NCBI RefSeq assembly: GCF_036322805.1
Contig: NZ_AP027272.1
Coordinates: 4,712,001-4,776,000, forward strand
Source of the DNA: Planctobacterium marinum
GTDB taxonomy: Bacteria; Pseudomonadota; Gammaproteobacteria; Enterobacterales; Alteromonadaceae
Length of the DNA: 64,000 nt
Direction: 5' to 3'
The notes below the pieces were generated by a model. The model did not search any database and was not told the DNA's origin. It saw nothing but the letters and a program-made list of their open reading frames with translations. The translations under genes and the position numbers were made by a program. Positions 61,148 through 64,000 of the stretch are shown in pieces. The number at the start of each line of letters is the position of its first letter. The stretch's first letter is position 1.

Positions 61148-64000
61148 TCAGGATGCGGTAGCAGGCTCAGCGCTGGTGACGCTTTGTTGTTCTGTTTTGC
61201 TTTTGCCCAACTGCAACAAGCTGGGCAAAAAGATCAGAGTAAAGAAGGTGCTAACACTCATACCGCCCACAATTACCGCAGCAATACCGCGATACAGTTC
61301 GGCACCCGCTCCTGGTATAAGCAGCAGCGGCAACATGCCAAATAAACTGGTGAGTGTACTCATCAAAATAGGACGCAAGCGCAAACGCACTGCCTGTTCC
61401 ACCGCTGCCACTCTGGCCATCCCCTCCCGCTCAGCAACACGGGTTTGATAGACCAGCAGGATGGCGTTATTCACCACCAACCCTAACAAGATGATAAAGC
61501 CAATCATGGTGAGTAAGTCCAGTGGCTGGAAGCCTGTTAACAGATCCGTCAAGCGTAGCGACGCAATTCCACCCACCGTGGCCAGCGGGATGGTCATCAC
61601 CACCAGCAAACTGTCTTTGAAGGAGCGGAACAAAGCTGACATTAATAAATACAAGATAACCAACGCCAACAAGAAACTCTGGCTCATGTTCTTTATGGCT
61701 TCGGTAAGGGCTTCTGCAGTACCGCGATAGGTCACGGCACCTTCATCCCCTAATAGCGTTAAGACTTTGTCGTCCACCTCAGCTTTCAAAGTGGCAATGG
61801 CCTCTTCCAGCGACAAGTCATCCGGCGGTGTTACCTGTAAGGTAATTGTGCGTTTTCTGTCGACGCGACGAATTTGACCGGGACCTGCAGTACGGGTTAC
61901 TTCCGCTAACGCTCCCACCGGCTGCACCCCACCGGTTGGCGTGAACAGGGGCATAGAGGCTAACTCTTCCGGGGTACTCCATTCTTCAGCCCGCAAGAAA
62001 ATATCCAGGCGTTTTTGGCCATCAAAATAGTCACCCACATAAAGCCCATTCCCCAAGGAGCGGCTTATTTGCGACATTTCCTTACGGCTCCAGCCAGATT
62101 CCGCTAGTTTGCGCTCGTATGGCAATAAGCGCAGCTCGGGTTCCGCCAGATTCAACCCTGGCACGGGTTGCGCTTGCGCGCCGGGCAATGCCTGCATAAC
62201 AGCACCAAAGCCCACGCGAGCGGCGTTGAGCAATTGCTCTTCATCGTTGGCCTGAATATCAATGTCGATGCGACGGCCACCGCCTAACCCCTGAAAGATT
62301 TGCGATTGCTGTGCGAAAGCAATGGTATCCGGGAAACCTGACAGTATTTCTGAGTTTAGAATGCCCAGCAACTCCTGGATGTCGTCAGGATCTTCTGCAC
62401 GTCCCCCCATAAAACCAAAGGTACCAAATATCCCTAACCAGTCATGGGCTACCTTAGGTTCTTTTTCGCCAGTGAGATAAGGATCCATGCGCTCATTGAT
62501 AACATCTACCATTTCGTGTTTGCCCGCTTCGATACTGAGTCCTGGAGGTGGCAACATGAAGGCACCAAACTGATTCTCATTGCCTTTGGGCAGATAATCC
62601 ATTTTCGGAAACAACAGGTAACTGGCCACAATGGCAAAGCCCAACAAGCCAAATACCCAGCCAAAACGCTTGCGATTAGTACCGGTAATGCGCATTACGC
62701 CTTTGGTGATGTTATCCCACCAATGGTCGTGGGGATCTTCAGAATTAATAGTTTTAAGCAGCTTGGTAGAGGCCGCCGGGATCACCGATACCGCCACCAG
62801 CAAAGACGCCACCACCGCCACAGAAATTGCAATGGCCAGGTCGGCAAACAATTGTCCTGCCACATCTTCCAAAAAAGCAATTGGTAAAAAGATAGCGACA
62901 GTCGTTGTGGTGGAGGCCAATAATGCACCCCACACCTGAGTGGTACCTTTAAATGCGGCATCACCGGTTTTAGCACCGTGCTCCCGCATTCGCACGATAT
63001 TTTCTAAAACCACAATGGCCGCATCCAATACCATACCCACGGCAAACGCCAGCCCCGCCATGGAGATAATATTCAGACTACGCCCCATCACATCCAGAGC
63101 AACAAAGGTAACGGTTAACGAGATGGGAATGGACAAGGCCACCGCTAATGTGGCTTTGAACTTGCGCAAAAACCACCATAAGATAGACACTGCCAGGATA
63201 AAACCCAGCAACAGGTTATTGCGCACCAAGGCCATGGAGTCTTCGATATAGATGGTTTGGTCGTACATCTGCACCATTTCCAGACCTGCACGAGCAAGCG
63301 GACCCTCATTGAGTTCTCTCAAGACCTTTTTAAGCCCTTCATCTACCTCCATGACATTTACGCCCACTTCCGCTTGAGCGTTCATGGCAATAGCTGGTAC
63401 ACCGTCTAACGTAAGTACCCCAAAGCGCTCGCCCAGCATAGCCTCAACCCTGGCCACATCACGCAGTAAAATCGGGGTATCGTCCCGCCACTCCAGGATC
63501 ATGCCTTCCAAATCTGGAATATCGTACTTACCATCAAAACGCAGGGTGTATTTACGTCGACCAACGTTTTTAAAACCACCAGAGGAATCGGTATTACCAC
63601 CTACCTTGGCGGCGATTTCAGGAATGTTTAGCCCCAGAGCAGCGACTTTATAAGGATCGAAAGTCACCCTAACCTCAGTGGGTAAGCCACCAAAGGCATT
63701 GGTTTGGGAAACGCCAGGTACCCGCTCGAGTCGCGATTGAATCACATCTTCCACAAAATCCTGATAGCTTTCGATGGGCCTGTCGTTACCGGGCAATACG
63801 TGCAAACCAAACCAGGCAATCGCATCAAAAACCGAATCACCGCCCACCGCCAAGATTGGCTCGTTGGCATCGGGAGGATAAAAAGGCACCTGATTAAGGG
63901 CATTCATAACATCAATCAATGCGCGATTCAGATCGGTACCGGTTTTATAGCGCAGCACAATGGTGCCATTACCTTGCGAGGCATTGGACTCCATGGTTAC
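61148..64000 (-). CDS. RND-family efflux permease, 5' end outside the window
   Basis: At least 951 residues of an AcrB/MexB/HAE1-type inner-membrane pump, open to the window edge, so the N-terminus (probably about 90-100 residues and the first helix) is missing. It contains the porter domains, then SILWWFLRKFKATLAVALSI and membrane helix sets, with GLAFAVGMVLDAAIVVLENI near 320, and ends near QQSVTSAEPATAS. Substrate not predictable; a membrane-fusion partner gene would lie upstream, beyond 64000. Confidence 0.93.
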   Translation of the reverse strand, partial: VTMESNASQGNGTIVLRYKTGTDLNRALIDVMNALNQVPFYPPDANEPILAVGGDSVFDAIAWFGLHVLPGNDRPIESYQDFVEDVIQSRLERVPGVSQTNAFGGLPTEVRVTFDPYKVAALGLNIPEIAAKVGGNTDSSGGFKNVGRRKYTLRFDGKYDIPDLEGMILEWRDDTPILLRDVARVEAMLGERFGVLTLDGVPAIAMNAQAEVGVNVMEVDEGLKKVLRELNEGPLARAGLEMVQMYDQTIYIEDSMALVRNNLLLGFILAVSILWWFLRKFKATLAVALSIPISLTVTFVALDVMGRSLNIISMAGLAFAVGMVLDAAIVVLENIVRMREHGAKTGDAAFKGTTQVWGALLASTTTTVAIFLPIAFLEDVAGQLFADLAIAISVAVVASLLVAVSVIPAASTKLLKTINSEDPHDHWWDNITKGVMRITGTNRKRFGWVFGLLGFAIVASYLLFPKMDYLPKGNENQFGAFMLPPPGLSIEAGKHEMVDVINERMDPYLTGEKEPKVAHDWLGIFGTFGFMGGRAEDPDDIQELLGILNSEILSGFPDTIAFAQQSQIFQGLGGGRRIDIDIQANDEEQLLNAARVGFGAVMQALPGAQAQPVPGLNLAEPELRLLPYERKLAESGWSRKEMSQISRSLGNGLYVGDYFDGQKRLDIFLRAEEWSTPEELASMPLFTPTGGVQPVGALAEVTRTAGPGQIRRVDRKRTITLQVTPPDDLSLEEAIATLKAEVDDKVLTLLGDEGAVTYRGTAEALTEAIKNMSQSFLLALVILYLLMSALFRSFKDSLLVVMTIPLATVGGIASLRLTDLLTGFQPLDLLTMIGFIILLGLVVNNAILLVYQTRVAEREGMARVAAVEQAVRLRLRPILMSTLTSLFGMLPLLLIPGAGAELYRGIAAVIVGGMSVSTFFTLIFLPSLLQLGKSKTEQQSVTSAEPATAS

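Noticed and set aside
1-64000. tRNA, rRNA, integrase, transposase or prophage genes
   Set aside because: Reading both strands, I found no sequence supporting any of these. A dedicated tRNA scan was not possible here.

Overview
The window looks like ordinary chromosome from a marine gammaproteobacterium, most likely an Alteromonadales relative. The basis is gene content and protein resemblance (ubiEJB operon, prlC, nhaA/nhaR, E. coli-like dcm, many TorF-type and signalling proteins) and moderate GC. No phage, integrase, transposase, CRISPR array, rRNA or tRNA gene was recognised. Coding density is high, and four convergent gene pairs meet with 0 to 4 bases of overlap.

Layout. 1-5.2 kb: a hybrid sensor/regulator with a decayed kinase core, facing the ubiquinone operon ubiE-ubiJ-ubiB. 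5.3-12.3 kb: signalling and periplasmic genes (atypical response regulator, TorF-like porin, chemoreceptor, solute-binding-like protein, TPR protein, membrane AraC regulator). 12.3-16.7 kb: response regulator, prlC and a Tag-like glycosylase on the minus strand, then a sulfotransferase-like gene. 16.8-21.2 kb: glutathione reductase, then a GGDEF regulator, a degenerate EAL protein and a CheY-like protein, meeting DoxX. 21.3-28.5 kb: nhaA operon with divergent nhaR, a cupredoxin-like protein, a PDZ-hydrolase, a LytTR regulator, a YaiI-like protein and a periplasmic binding protein.

28.5-42.7 kb is a complete nitrate assimilation locus on the minus strand. It runs mobA, nasT, nasS, then a regulatory leader, nrtA-nrtB-nrtD (uptake), nirB-nirD (nitrite reductase), nasA (nitrate reductase), cobA (siroheme) and a porin. 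Upstream of nrtA are a sigma-54-type promoter, an NtrC-like site, an ANTAR-type hairpin and a terminator sharing bases with that hairpin. This fits NasS sensing nitrate and NasT preventing termination.

42.7-47.5 kb holds a TauE exporter, a nucleotidyltransferase, a YdcF protein, an HExxH metalloprotein and an M1 aminopeptidase lipoprotein. A ~267 bp terminal-inverted-repeat element and a 50 bp direct repeat lie nearby. 48.8-58.2 kb is a zinc locus. Four Zur-like boxes flank DUF3299/CobW-GTPase/LolDE-like ABC genes, a His-rich ZnuD-like TonB receptor, and a short unit ending in a strong terminator that may be a Zur-controlled small RNA. A Dcm methylase and a GDT1 protein sit inside it. 58.2-64 kb: mltC, yfhL-trhP (tRNA U34 hydroxylation) and a 5'-truncated RND efflux permease running off the window.

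The most novel candidates are the Zur-linked short transcript with the reduced Zrg-like operon around it, and the set of signalling proteins that keep their folds but have lost key catalytic or phosphorylation residues.
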